A DNA stretch of 64,000 bases from CAVTWY01 sp963738615 (GTDB lineage Bacteria; Pseudomonadota; Gammaproteobacteria; Burkholderiales; Burkholderiaceae_C). The position numbers were made by a program, and so were the translations under genes. Positions 44,671 to 53,160 of this stretch are shown here, in pieces; position 1 is the first letter of the stretch, and each line of letters begins with the position of its first letter. Below the pieces are notes generated by a model, which was not told the DNA's origin, ran no database searches, and saw only the letters and a list, made by a program, of their open reading frames with translations. The stretch spans positions 806,001 to 870,000 of the forward strand of contig CAVTXI010000004.1 in NCBI GenBank assembly GCA_963738615.1, given 5' to 3'.

Positions 44671-45344
44671 GCTGCCTCCGGCGTCGCGCGAGGCATCGGC
44701 GGTAGCGTCGACACCATGTTGATGAGTGCCGCCATGCTTGCCACGCCAACCTTGGCGCGCATCACCCCGATCTGCGTGCGTACGGTCGCCACGGTCACGC
44801 CCAGCAGACGGGCGATGCCACGCGGCACGTCGCCACCACACAGAAGGCGCAGCACGCGGCATTCGGCGCTCGTCAGGCTGTACAAGCGCGCGAACGCATC
44901 GATGGTCAGCACATCGCAAATCCGGCTCTTTCCAAGGATCAGCATCGCCCAACGCGTCGGGTCCGTTCGCGCAGCGTGCCAGCGCAAAGCATCGCCGCGG
45001 GCGCCAGTGTCGCGAGTGTCGCCAGCGTGGGCGTCGACCGGCACGACCGAGACGGCCACAGTACGGTCACCGCGTTGCCCGAGCAGGATCATTCGCTGCA
45101 GCCCCTTGCGGCAGGCAGCCTCCACAGCCATGGCGAGCAGTTGCGCGTCTTCGGTTCGCTGCGCCTTCAGATCCTCGCCGTCCCAGGTCAGCGGATGGCT
45201 GCCGGTGCAGGCGCGGCGGGCGACGGTGTTGACGAAGCGCGTGCGCCCGGCGCTGTCAACCAGTGCCACGCCGTAGTCGAAGGCGTCAAGCATCCGCGCC
45301 ATCGTCGCCGGTGCAAATGCGAGATCAGGGAGTCGGTAGACCAC
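44667..45344 (-). CDS. LuxR-type HTH regulator with PAS-like N-terminus
   Basis: 225 residues from a GTG at 45344 with AAGGAG nine bases upstream. The N-terminal part (AFDYGVALVDSAGRTRFVNT, VARRACTGSHPLTW) has the look of a PAS-like sensor; the C-terminal domain is LuxR-type (YSLTSAECRVLRLLCGGDVP, RGIARLLGVTVATVRTQIGV, MRAKVGVASMAALI). It is translated just before the Crp/Fnr-type gene. A two-regulator operon of this layout is seen in Burkholderiales, but the signal is unknown. Confidence 0.82.
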   Translation of the reverse strand: MVYRLPDLAFAPATMARMLDAFDYGVALVDSAGRTRFVNTVARRACTGSHPLTWDGEDLKAQRTEDAQLLAMAVEAACRKGLQRMILLGQRGDRTVAVSVVPVDAHAGDTRDTGARGDALRWHAARTDPTRWAMLILGKSRICDVLTIDAFARLYSLTSAECRVLRLLCGGDVPRGIARLLGVTVATVRTQIGVMRAKVGVASMAALINMVSTLPPMPRATPEAA

Positions 45345-45450
45345 GTCGTCATCTCCTTACTTTTGATGGTGACCGCGGACGCTGGAATCAAGACGATCAC
45401 AGGTACCACGATGACGAATCGTGTCGCGGTCTCGCGCATGCGGGAAGCCG

Positions 45451-45478
45451 GTCAGGACTGACGGCCGTCAGAACTGAC
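45451..45478. other. Extended palindrome between the DUF2855 and LuxR genes
   Basis: CTGACGGCCGTCAG (45458-45471) is a perfect 14-base palindrome, and flanking GTCAG and CTGAC extend it to 28 bases with only two mismatched positions. It could be the end-of-transcript hairpin of the DUF2855 gene or an operator for the LuxR/Crp pair, whose start is about 105 bases further on. Confidence 0.5.
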
Positions 45479-45524
45479 GCCCGGCGTACTGGCCGAAGCC
45501 GCCGCTTCGTCCACGCAGCCCCAG

Positions 45525-46682
45525 CTAACCACCAACGTCGATCACGTGTCCCTCGCGCGGATCAGCGCGCCCCGCCAACACGATCGCGTGCGCCTGCGCG
45601 AAGCCCTCGATGCCCACATGGCGCCGCACCACCAGCCACGGCGCAGGCGGCTGCATCACGCGCGACATGAACGCGTGCCACGCTTCACCCACCCGGCGGC
45701 CGAGTTCCTGGGCACCCCACTCGGCGCGCCGCTTGTCGGCCTGGGCCGGCGCGAAGAAGAACACCGGGCGCGGGCCCGGCAGGTCGCTCCCCGCGCCGCC
45801 GAGTTGCTCGACGTGCGTGGCGCCCACCGAGCAGCTGTAAGCCAACCGAGCGAACCGCGTGTGAATCGCGCGGCGCAGTGGCGCGTCACCCGCGAAGTCG
45901 ACAACCACGCACGGTGTGAAGCTGTCGAGCGCGTCGAGTTGTCCGTAGGCCAACACGCGGTCATACACGCCCAGGCTTTCGCAGAACGCGACATTGCGCG
46001 CCGAGGTCAACCCCACGCGCAGCGCCGACCGATGCGCCGCTGCGTGCGAACGCGCCCGAAACGCCAGCCGTTCGGCGGTCGCGTACGCGGTCTTGCTGCT
46101 GGCCGACGACAGCAGCACCGCGCCCTGCACCGCTCGATCCGTGTCGATGCCGAAGAAGGCGTTGTCGGCCAGGAAGTCGTCGATCAACCACGCCGTGGTG
46201 AACAGGGGGCGCAACAGCGCCTGCTCGGCTTCGCTGTCGGCGGTGTAGAACGCGTCGACTTCGCAGCGCAGGTATTGGTTATAGACGCCGGGCAGCGCCG
46301 CACGATGCGCTGCGGCGTCGACGAACCCGCGTGGACTCGAGTGATCGGGCTCGAGCACCGCGTGCGACGCCATCGGCCAGTAGCCCCACAGCCGCTCACC
46401 CATGCGCACGTCGGCGTGCGTCGACTCGACCACGGTGCCGAAGCCCCACACCGGAATGCAGCCCCATCCCGCGGCGTCGGCACCTGCTGCAGGAAAGAAC
46501 TGCCAATACTGCATCGTCTCGCCGAACGCGGCATAGCTGATGTTGTTGGCCGTGTAGGACACGCGGTCGATGCGCACCCGCACGTGGTTGGGTTGCAAGG
46601 CTTCGTCGGGCAGCGTGACCATGCGCGTGGTGGCGAGCTGGTCCTTGCGGACTTGAAATTGATGGGTGGGATGGGCGGGCAT
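45525..46682 (-). CDS. DUF2855 family protein
   Basis: 385 residues. The N-terminal region (FQVRKDQLATTRMVTLPDEA, YTANNISYAAFGETMQYWQF) and the central ASSKTAYATAERLAFRARSH match DUF2855 proteins, which resemble medium-chain dehydrogenase/reductases without a clear cofactor motif: there is no GxGxxG in the middle domain. Function is unknown. The last ~60 residues also occur as an isolated gene fragment at 33556-33741. No operon partner is evident. Confidence 0.85.
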   Translation of the reverse strand: MPAHPTHQFQVRKDQLATTRMVTLPDEALQPNHVRVRIDRVSYTANNISYAAFGETMQYWQFFPAAGADAAGWGCIPVWGFGTVVESTHADVRMGERLWGYWPMASHAVLEPDHSSPRGFVDAAAHRAALPGVYNQYLRCEVDAFYTADSEAEQALLRPLFTTAWLIDDFLADNAFFGIDTDRAVQGAVLLSSASSKTAYATAERLAFRARSHAAAHRSALRVGLTSARNVAFCESLGVYDRVLAYGQLDALDSFTPCVVVDFAGDAPLRRAIHTRFARLAYSCSVGATHVEQLGGAGSDLPGPRPVFFFAPAQADKRRAEWGAQELGRRVGEAWHAFMSRVMQPPAPWLVVRRHVGIEGFAQAHAIVLAGRADPREGHVIDVGG

Positions 46683-46834
46683 GAGTGGTGACCAGAGCTA
46701 ACTAAGGCGATTGCATCGTGGCACATCGCCGCCTGATGCGTTCGCTTTCCGGCGTAACTCAGCGCTACGCACGAAATTCAGGATGTCGGTCTGCTAAAGT
46801 GCATCAACCTCCGACAACTGCATCATTTTGGATT

Positions 46835-47062
46835 GTGCGCACCACTTTCACCCTCGACGACGACGCTGCGGCGCTGGCGCAGCACTACGCCACCGCTCGC
46901 TCGCTGCGGCTGGGCAAGGCCGTGTCCGAACTGATCCGCCGTGCCAGCGCGCCACCGGTGGCCGTGCGCCAGCGTGGGCAAGCCTGGGTGTTCGAGTTGC
47001 CGGCTGACGCGCCGCGGGTCACCGCCAAGCAGATCAAGGACATGCTCGACGACGAGCGCTGA
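46835..47062 (+). CDS. VapB-type ribbon-helix-helix antitoxin
   Basis: 75 residues from a GTG at 46835. RTTFTLDDDAAALAQHYATA and LGKAVSELIRRA form the RHH DNA-binding unit; the C-terminus (AWVFELPADAPRVTAKQIKD) is the toxin-neutralising tail. Upstream, TGCATCA occurs twice (46800 and 46819), a possible operator for the antitoxin. The partner toxin starts 10 bases downstream, in the order typical of vapBC operons. Confidence 0.8.
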   Translation: MRTTFTLDDDAAALAQHYATARSLRLGKAVSELIRRASAPPVAVRQRGQAWVFELPADAPRVTAKQIKDMLDDER

Positions 47063-47072
47063 GCACGGCATC

Positions 47073-47507
47073 GTGTACCTGCTCGACGCCAACGCCTTGA
47101 TCGCGCTCGGCTGGCCGGCGCACGAGCACCACGATCGCATGCATATCTGGTTCTCACGCCACGCACGGCGCGGCTGGGCCACCTGCGCCATCACGCAGGC
47201 TGCGTTCGTGCGCATCGTCAGCCAGCCATGGTTCTCCGGCCGCGCGCTGGCCATCTCCGAAGTGGGCGAGGTGTTGGCCCGCAACCTTGCCCACCCTGCG
47301 CATCGCCTCGTACCGTTGGACTTTTCGTTCGCCGACGTGGCCGCCCTGTGCACCGGCGGCCTGGTCGGCCACCGACAGGTCGGCGACGCGTGGCTGCTGA
47401 CGGCCGCCGCGCATGCCGGCATGAAGCTGTTGACGTTCGACACCGGCGTGCGCCAGCTACTGGCCAGCGACGAAGAACGGGCCCGCCTCGTCAGCGTTCC
47501 GGCCTGA
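47073..47507 (+). CDS. VapC-type PIN-domain toxin (TIGR00028-like)
   Basis: 144 residues from a GTG at 47073. PIN-domain acidic residues are visible in YLLDANALIALGWP, GDAWLLTAAAHAG and TFDTGVRQL. WATCAITQAAFVRIV occupies the position of the conserved second motif, with Gln where many relatives have Glu. It lies directly behind its RHH antitoxin. PIN toxins are RNases, often cutting tRNA or rRNA; the specific target is unknown. Confidence 0.85.
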   Translation: MYLLDANALIALGWPAHEHHDRMHIWFSRHARRGWATCAITQAAFVRIVSQPWFSGRALAISEVGEVLARNLAHPAHRLVPLDFSFADVAALCTGGLVGHRQVGDAWLLTAAAHAGMKLLTFDTGVRQLLASDEERARLVSVPA

Positions 47508-47527
47508 GCGCGTTCAATCCCCCCACC

Positions 47528-48757
47528 TCACGCCAACCACCGCACCACCTGCGCCACCACCTGCGCATCCCTCAACAGGCCAAGGTGGTTGATGCCGTAG
47601 CCGACCCACTGCCGACGTTCCGCGAAGGTCAGGCAGCGCGCGGGGTCGGCGTGTTGGCCCAGTGCACTGTCCAGCGGCACCAGCCCGTCGCCCAGCAGCC
47701 GCTCCTTCAGCCCGCCCGGCTTCTGGCTGATGCTGGCCGCTGCGGCGAAGCAGCGCACGCTGGCCGGCAGCGGCACGTGCAGTCGGCGGTCGGGCTGCCG
47801 CACGAAGCGGTCACGCCCCACCCAGTCTTCATCGAGCAGATTGCCGTGGCGCAGGTCGGTGATGCCCGCGCTGCGCACCTTGCCCAGACGCGCGAACGGC
47901 GCGGCATACGGCGTGGCACCCAGCACGATGTCGACCCAATGGCCCGCACGCTCGAGCGGCGCGCCGTGGTGCGGCGTGCCCAGGAACACCATGTCGGTCA
48001 GTTGCGCCACCCAACGGTGACCCGACTGCGCGCCGTGGTGCGCGGCACTGCGCGCCAACAGGCCACCCATGCTGTGCCCCACCAGCACCACCCGATCGAC
48101 CGGCCGCGGCCACCGGTCGACGAGCAGTTCCAACTGCTGCGCCAGCGCGCGGCCGTTGATCGACACGTGCAGGCCGCTGTTGTAGTGCAGGTAGACCGGC
48201 GTGCAGCCCAGCGCCGCACCCAGCGCCGCGCCGTGGTCATCGTTGCGATCGTGACCATCACGCGCCAACGTCCACTGCATGTCATTCATGCACAAGCCGT
48301 GAATCAGCACCAGCACCGTACCGTTTGCATCGGGCAGGCTGGCGGCCAGCGCAGGCGCCTCCTCGAGCGGCAATGCCCGACCACCCCGCCGCAGCGTCAT
48401 CGGCGTAGCCAACGAGTTCGACGTGGCCACCAGGTAGTCGCCCAGCACGCCGTTCAGCGCGGCGACCAACGCGTCACGCTGCGGCACCACACGGCCTAGC
48501 GCCAGGTCCGAGCCCAGCACACCCAGCAGCGATTCGATGCTGCCGCCCACCAGCCGCGTAACGCCGCGAATCGTCTTGTAGACGAGGCCTGTGACGCCGG
48601 TGGTGCGGCCATCGATGCCAGGCGCGTCGTGCCCCGGCATGCGGGCCACGCGCTGATGCACGGCTTCGACCAGATCGGTCAGGCCTGCGGTGGCGTCGGT
48701 GACCAGGCGTGCGGCGCCGCGCAGGCGGGCGTTGCGGGTCGTGGTGTGTGGAGACAT
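47528..48757 (-). CDS. Alpha/beta hydrolase, lipase-like (PGAP1/GPI-deacylase-like fold)
   Basis: 409 residues from the ATG at 48757. A ~110-residue N-terminal helical extension precedes the catalytic domain. VLVLIHGLCMND gives the oxyanion hole, GHSMGGLLARS the nucleophile Ser, FLGTPHHGAPLERAG a lipase-type follow-on, and VGYGINHLGLLRD near the C-terminus the likely catalytic His. This is a cytoplasmic esterase/triacylglycerol lipase-like enzyme; there is no signal peptide. It lies between two VapBC loci, which appears coincidental. Confidence 0.85.
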   Translation of the reverse strand: MSPHTTTRNARLRGAARLVTDATAGLTDLVEAVHQRVARMPGHDAPGIDGRTTGVTGLVYKTIRGVTRLVGGSIESLLGVLGSDLALGRVVPQRDALVAALNGVLGDYLVATSNSLATPMTLRRGGRALPLEEAPALAASLPDANGTVLVLIHGLCMNDMQWTLARDGHDRNDDHGAALGAALGCTPVYLHYNSGLHVSINGRALAQQLELLVDRWPRPVDRVVLVGHSMGGLLARSAAHHGAQSGHRWVAQLTDMVFLGTPHHGAPLERAGHWVDIVLGATPYAAPFARLGKVRSAGITDLRHGNLLDEDWVGRDRFVRQPDRRLHVPLPASVRCFAAAASISQKPGGLKERLLGDGLVPLDSALGQHADPARCLTFAERRQWVGYGINHLGLLRDAQVVAQVVRWLA

Positions 48758-48842
48758 CAGACGCCGATCATGGCCGGTACACCCTGGACACGCCTTCTGC
48801 CAGCGTATTGCCGAACTGAGGCTGAGGTAATACGATGCCGTG

Positions 48843-49079
48843 ATGAGCATGAAAACCGTCACCGTCAAGTTGCCCGAGCCGCTGGCGGCGTGGCTCGCGC
48901 GGCGCGCGCGCGAACTCGGGCATCCGCAATCCGACCTCATCCGCGACGCGCTCGAGCGGCTTCGGCAAGGCGGCGCTGGCGGCAGTTGCCACGACGCGCT
49001 AGCCGATGTCTGCGGTTCGGTGCAAGGCCCGAAGGACTTGTCGACGAACCCCCGGCATTTGGCCGGGTTCGGCGAATGA
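48843..49079 (+). CDS. VapB-type ribbon-helix-helix antitoxin (second locus)
   Basis: 78 residues. MKTVTVKLPEPLAAWLARRA, RELGHPQSDLIRDALERLR is a clear RHH/CopG-like fold. The C-terminal tail (CGSVQGPKDLSTNPRHLAGF) is the usual toxin-wrapping tail of this VapB group. It overlaps the following toxin gene by four bases (ATGA). Confidence 0.85.
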   Translation: MSMKTVTVKLPEPLAAWLARRARELGHPQSDLIRDALERLRQGGAGGSCHDALADVCGSVQGPKDLSTNPRHLAGFGE

Positions 49080-49495
49080 CGACGACGGTCATCGACACTG
49101 GGCCGCTGGTCGCCTACTTCAATTCACGCGACCGCTGGCACGCCTGGGCTGTCAGCCAGATGCAGGCGTTGCGGCCACCGCTGGTGACTTGCGAGCCTGT
49201 GATGACCGAAGCGTGCTTTCTGATCCAACGCGCTGGCGGTCAGCCCGCCGATCTGATCGGCAAGCTGCGTGAGGGCGTGCTGGTCATCGGCTTGGACATG
49301 GCAGGGGAGGCGACTGCCGTCGAATCGCTGATGCGCCGGTATGCCGACACGCCGATGTCGCTTGCCGACGCGTGCCTGGTGCGCCTGACCGAATTGCTGG
49401 CCGACAGCCGCCTCTTCACGCTCGATTCCGACTTCGAGCACTACCGCCGCAATGGTCGGCAGATCATTCCGCTGCTGCAGCCGGTTAAGCGATAA
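49076..49495 (+). CDS. VapC-type PIN-domain toxin (second locus)
   Basis: 139 residues. PIN-domain residues are complete: Asp in VIDTGPLVAYFN, Glu in VMTEACFLI, Asp in SLADACLVRL, and Asp in LFTLDSDFEHYRR. Translational overlap with the antitoxin ensures antitoxin-first synthesis. The IS5 element inserted only about 45 bases beyond the stop codon, so the toxin gene itself is intact. Confidence 0.88.
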   Translation: MTTTVIDTGPLVAYFNSRDRWHAWAVSQMQALRPPLVTCEPVMTEACFLIQRAGGQPADLIGKLREGVLVIGLDMAGEATAVESLMRRYADTPMSLADACLVRLTELLADSRLFTLDSDFEHYRRNGRQIIPLLQPVKR

Positions 49496-49541
49496 GGCGA
49501 CCCTGCTCCTTCGCCGGGCTCCTCTGGCTCTCGAGCCCTAG

Positions 49542-50747
49542 GGAAGGTCTGCAAAACCCCGCTCACAGGCCACTGTTTGTCCAGTAGTCGAGGCGCTTGA
49601 AGCGAGTATTTCGTAATGTGCAAGCGAGCTTCGATTTCGACTCGATTCGAGTACTTGTCGGACCGTTTTCGATCTCGATTCGCCTTTTTCGTCCGCTGCG
49701 GACGCACTCATCCCTGCGATCCCGCGAGCGTTCGCCTCACCATCCACAGATTGCTCATCGCGAACAGCATCGTCAGCCGCGCGGTGTTCTTCGCCAAGCC
49801 GCGGTAGCGCACCTTGGCGTAGCCGAACTGCTGCTTGACCACGCGGAACGGATGCTCGACCTTCGCCCGGATGCTCGCTTTGAGCTGCTCGCGCTCTTCG
49901 ATGAGTTGGTGGCTGCGCCGATCGGGGTCCAGCACGCGGCGCTTGCCCGGGCGCATCGCCACGTGCCAGCGCACCTTCGAGCCCTTGTGCTCGTCGCGCT
50001 TGTCCACGCCCTGGTAGCCCGCATCGCCGAACGCATCGGTCTCTTCACCGTGCATCAGGTCCGCCGCCTGGGTGATGTCGCTGACGTTGGCGGCGGTGCC
50101 GATGACGGTGTGCACGAGGCCCGAGTCGGCGTCCACGCCGATGTGCGCCTTCATGCCGAAGTGCCACTGGTTGCCCTTCTTGGTCTGGTGCATCTCGGGG
50201 TCGCGTTCGCCGCTCTTGTTCTTCGTCGAACTCGGTGCCGCGACGAGCGTCGCGTCGACCACCGTGCCCTTCTCGAGCATCAAGCCGCGCTCGAGCAGGC
50301 CCGCGTTGATCGTATCGAGCACCTTCGGTGCGAGCTTGTGCTCTTCGAGGAAGTGGCGAAAGCGCAGGATCGTGCTCTCGTCAGGCAGCTGTGCGGCACC
50401 CTCCAGACCAGCGAAGGTGCGGTACAGCGCGCGCTCGCGCAGCTCTTCTTCCATCGCCAGATCGCCCAGGTTCCACCACAGCTGCAGGCAGTGGATGCGC
50501 AGCATCGGCTCGATCGGCGTCGATGGCCGGCCACCCAGGACCTCGATCTTCACCGGCACATGCGACTGGATCAACGCGACCAAGTCCGCCCACGGCACGA
50601 CGCGGTTCATCTCGTCCAGGAAGATGCTCCTGCGCGTCTTCTTGAACAGCGGATCAAAGCCAAAGTTCGATTGCTTCATGCCTCGCATCGTCCTCGAGCT
50701 TCATGCCTCGCGCCATCGGGGTTGACTCGAGGTTTTGCAGGACTTCC
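49542..50747 (-). mobile_element. Complete IS5-family insertion sequence with CTAG target duplication
   Basis: The 1206-base element has near-identical ends: GGAAGGTCTGCAAAACC at 49542 and, on the opposite strand, GGAAGTCCTGCAAAACC at 50747. CTAG occurs directly at both borders (49538-49541 and 50748-50751), matching the YTAR target preference of IS5-group elements. One intact transposase gene fills it. It sits between a vapC stop and the rlhA stop without breaking either. Confidence 0.9.
49708..50688 (-). CDS. IS5-family transposase
   Basis: 326 residues. An N-terminal helical domain (GRPSTPIEPMLRIHCLQLWW, LPDESTILRFRHFLEEHKL) leads to the DDE catalytic core: Asp in GTVVDATLVAAP, Asp in DAFGDAGYQGVDKR, and Glu in RAKVEHPFRVVKQQFGYAKV with the Y(R)-x-K signature. 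The gene is undamaged, so the element is potentially active. Confidence 0.93.
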   Translation of the reverse strand: MRGMKQSNFGFDPLFKKTRRSIFLDEMNRVVPWADLVALIQSHVPVKIEVLGGRPSTPIEPMLRIHCLQLWWNLGDLAMEEELRERALYRTFAGLEGAAQLPDESTILRFRHFLEEHKLAPKVLDTINAGLLERGLMLEKGTVVDATLVAAPSSTKNKSGERDPEMHQTKKGNQWHFGMKAHIGVDADSGLVHTVIGTAANVSDITQAADLMHGEETDAFGDAGYQGVDKRDEHKGSKVRWHVAMRPGKRRVLDPDRRSHQLIEEREQLKASIRAKVEHPFRVVKQQFGYAKVRYRGLAKNTARLTMLFAMSNLWMVRRTLAGSQG

Positions 50748-50756
50748 CTAGCCGGA

Positions 50757-52748
50757 TCAGACCGAACGAGTAGCTGGCCCCGCCCGATAGAACGTCAGCG
50801 GTTGCCCCTTCGCCTCCCGCAACACATGCTTCTGCATCGCCCCCACCACGTGCATCTCGCACGGCTTGCAGTCGAAGCGCAGGGTGAATTTGTCGGTGCC
50901 GTGGACGAGCGTCAGTGGTTCGGCGCGGACGGTGCCTTGAACGCCTGTCACGCCCTTGGCCTGCTTGGGGCACAGGCTCAAGCTCCAGCGCACGCAGTGC
51001 TTGGTGATCATCAGGCTGACGTCGCCCAACGCTTCGTGGCTTTCGTAGGCGGCGTCGATGACCTTCACGCCGTGGCGGGCGTAGAAGGCGGCGGCCTGGG
51101 CGTTGAAGACGTTGGCCAGGTAGCTGAGCGTGGCGTCCGGGAACGGTGCGGGTGGGTCGGTGGGGGTGGCGCGGGGTAGGCGGGTAAAGGCTTGGGCGCG
51201 GGCGGTCTCGAGGGCGGTGATGGCGTCGCGGCGCAGGGCGTTCAGGATTGATGCGGGGATGAAGAGCGGTTGTTGTTGGCGCCAGGCCAGGCGCACGCGG
51301 CGGGGGGTGAAGATGGTGCCGCCTAGTTTGGTCAGTGCGTCTTTGGTTTGCGCTTCGGCGCGGGCGGCGTCGCGTGCGGGTTCGTGTGCGTGCGTCGCGA
51401 TCACGCGGGCGGTGTGGCCGTCTTCGTCTTTCGCGGACAGTTCGACGCCGCTGTTGGTCACTGCCAGCGTCAGGTCGACGGCGATGCGGCGGTCGGATGA
51501 GGGTTTGGCCATCAGGCGCTCCCACGCCATGTCGCGGTTGCGGTGGATGGCGGTGCCGCGCTTCAGGTCTTTCAGGCTGGACGTGGTGGCGCCTTGCGCC
51601 AGGTTGGGGACCACGCGCCAGCGGCTCGGGTTGTTGTTGTCGTCGATAACTTCGGCCGTGTTCGCGACCACGCCTTGTAGTTCGCCCTGCAAGTCCCACC
51701 ACGTCAGCGCGTCGCCGTTGTGCAGCACGGCCTTCGGGTCGGCTGCGTCGATGTCGATGTAGTCACGCGTCACGCTCGCGACGGTGCCCAGCGCCTCGCC
51801 GACGTGCTTCGGAGAATCGAAGCCGCCGATATCGTCCTTGCGGCCGTTGACGAAGTAGTCGGTGGCGCCGCGGTTGTAGCCGCGTGACGGATCCGGCGTG
51901 AAGGTATAGGTGCAGCGGCCGCTCGATGCACGCGCCAAGTCGGGCCGACGATCCAGCAGCGCGTCACACAACTGCCGGTAGTGCGCCACGACGTTCTTCA
52001 CCGTCGCCATGTCTTTGTAGCGCCCTTCGATCTTGAAGCTGCGAATACCCGCGTCGACCAGTGCCTCGAGGTTCGCGCTCTGGTCGTTGTCTTTCAAACT
52101 CAGCACGTGCTTGTCGTGCGCCACGATGCGGCCCGCGCCGTCGGTGACGGTATAGGGCTGTCGACATTCCTGGCTGCAATTGCCGCGGTTGGCGCTGCGG
52201 CCCGTCATGGCGTGGCTGATGAAGCATTGGCCGCTGTAGGCCACGCACAAGGCGCCGTGGACGAAGAACTCGAGGACCGAGGTTTGCACCTGCGCGTGGA
52301 TCGCGCGAATTTGCTCGAGGTCAAGCTCGCGCGCCAGCACCATCTGCGAAAAACCCACGTCTTGCAGGAAGCGCGCCTTCTCGGGCGTGCGGATGTCGGT
52401 CTGCGTGCTGGCGTGCAGCTGGATCGGCGGCAGGTCGAGCTCGAGCAGGCCCATGTCCTGCACGATCACGGCGTCGGCGCCGGCTTCGTACAACTGCCAC
52501 AGCAGCTTGCGCGCGGGCTCGAGTTCGTCGTCGCGCAGGATGGTGTTCACCGTCACGAAGATGCGCGCGCCGAAGCGGTGGGCGTGCGTCGCCAAACGTT
52601 CGATGTCGGCGACGTCGTTGCTGGCTTTGTCGCGCGCACCGAACCCCGGGCCGCCGATATAGATCGCGTCGGCGCCGTGGTTCACGGCTTCGATGCCGAT
52701 GTCGGCGTCGCGTGCGGGGGCGAGTAGTTCGAGGTGTTGGCGAGGCAT
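50757..52748 (-). CDS. rlhA: U32-family protein RlhA-type (23S rRNA C2501 hydroxylation)
   Basis: 663 residues, close to the ~650 of E. coli RlhA. LELLAPARDADIGIEAVNHG and GADAIYIGGPGFGARDKASN form the N-terminal TIM-barrel start; the U32 signature region EFFVHGALCVAYSGQCFISH with NRGNCSQECRQPY supplies the cysteines proposed to bind an iron-sulfur cluster. The DUF3656 region and C-terminal CVRWSLSLCPKQAKG, FDCKPCEMHV complete the RlhA layout. A decayed partial copy lies at about 53878-53973, and an IS5 element abuts the 3' end. Confidence 0.9.
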   Translation of the reverse strand: MPRQHLELLAPARDADIGIEAVNHGADAIYIGGPGFGARDKASNDVADIERLATHAHRFGARIFVTVNTILRDDELEPARKLLWQLYEAGADAVIVQDMGLLELDLPPIQLHASTQTDIRTPEKARFLQDVGFSQMVLARELDLEQIRAIHAQVQTSVLEFFVHGALCVAYSGQCFISHAMTGRSANRGNCSQECRQPYTVTDGAGRIVAHDKHVLSLKDNDQSANLEALVDAGIRSFKIEGRYKDMATVKNVVAHYRQLCDALLDRRPDLARASSGRCTYTFTPDPSRGYNRGATDYFVNGRKDDIGGFDSPKHVGEALGTVASVTRDYIDIDAADPKAVLHNGDALTWWDLQGELQGVVANTAEVIDDNNNPSRWRVVPNLAQGATTSSLKDLKRGTAIHRNRDMAWERLMAKPSSDRRIAVDLTLAVTNSGVELSAKDEDGHTARVIATHAHEPARDAARAEAQTKDALTKLGGTIFTPRRVRLAWRQQQPLFIPASILNALRRDAITALETARAQAFTRLPRATPTDPPAPFPDATLSYLANVFNAQAAAFYARHGVKVIDAAYESHEALGDVSLMITKHCVRWSLSLCPKQAKGVTGVQGTVRAEPLTLVHGTDKFTLRFDCKPCEMHVVGAMQKHVLREAKGQPLTFYRAGPATRSV

Positions 52749-52849
52749 GGCTGCAAGTGTAGGCAGTCATGAAAGAACGGTTGCGGGCGGAGGTGGCGCT
52801 GCGCTGCTTGCGCTTCGAACGTGGGGCACGCGGGCATGGCGTGACCTAG

Positions 52850-53068
52850 GCCATCTTCCTGCTGCGTATCAGCACGCGCTCAATCGGCCGGCCACCGGCA
52901 TGGTGGGAGGTCCGCGACGCGGATCGCCTGTCGGCGGCTTTCGTTTTATTTCTGGAGCAGTTTGATGTAGGCGTTTCGGCATCGGCGACCGCGCTGGGCC
53001 TCGCGCTTTCGCAGCGCTTCTATCAAGGCATGACGAAAGTGTGCTTGCGGCTTCCACAGCGCCGATAA
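52850..53068 (+). other. Open frame without start codon, possible gene fragment
   Basis: After an in-frame TAG at 52847 the frame stays open to the TAA at 53066. It reads protein-like: ISTRSIGRPPAWWEVRDADR, LSAAFVLFLEQFDVGVSASA, TALGLALSQRFYQGMTKVC. No ATG, GTG or TTG precedes the coherent part and I cannot name a family. It could be the C-terminal remnant of a lost gene. The rest of the 52749-53160 gap shows nothing else. Confidence 0.35.
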
Positions 53069-53160
53069 GCGGCGCCCATCTGACCTTGGTGACAACCGCT
53101 CGCGTCGATGTGCAGGCGCAATGCAGCCTCTGTTGTTCGCATCACCTTATGGAGTTTCCG

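Noticed and set aside
47073..49495. Treating the lipase-like gene between the VapBC pairs as part of a toxin system
   Set aside because: It is on the opposite strand, intact as an ordinary alpha/beta hydrolase, and no shared regulatory site is visible.
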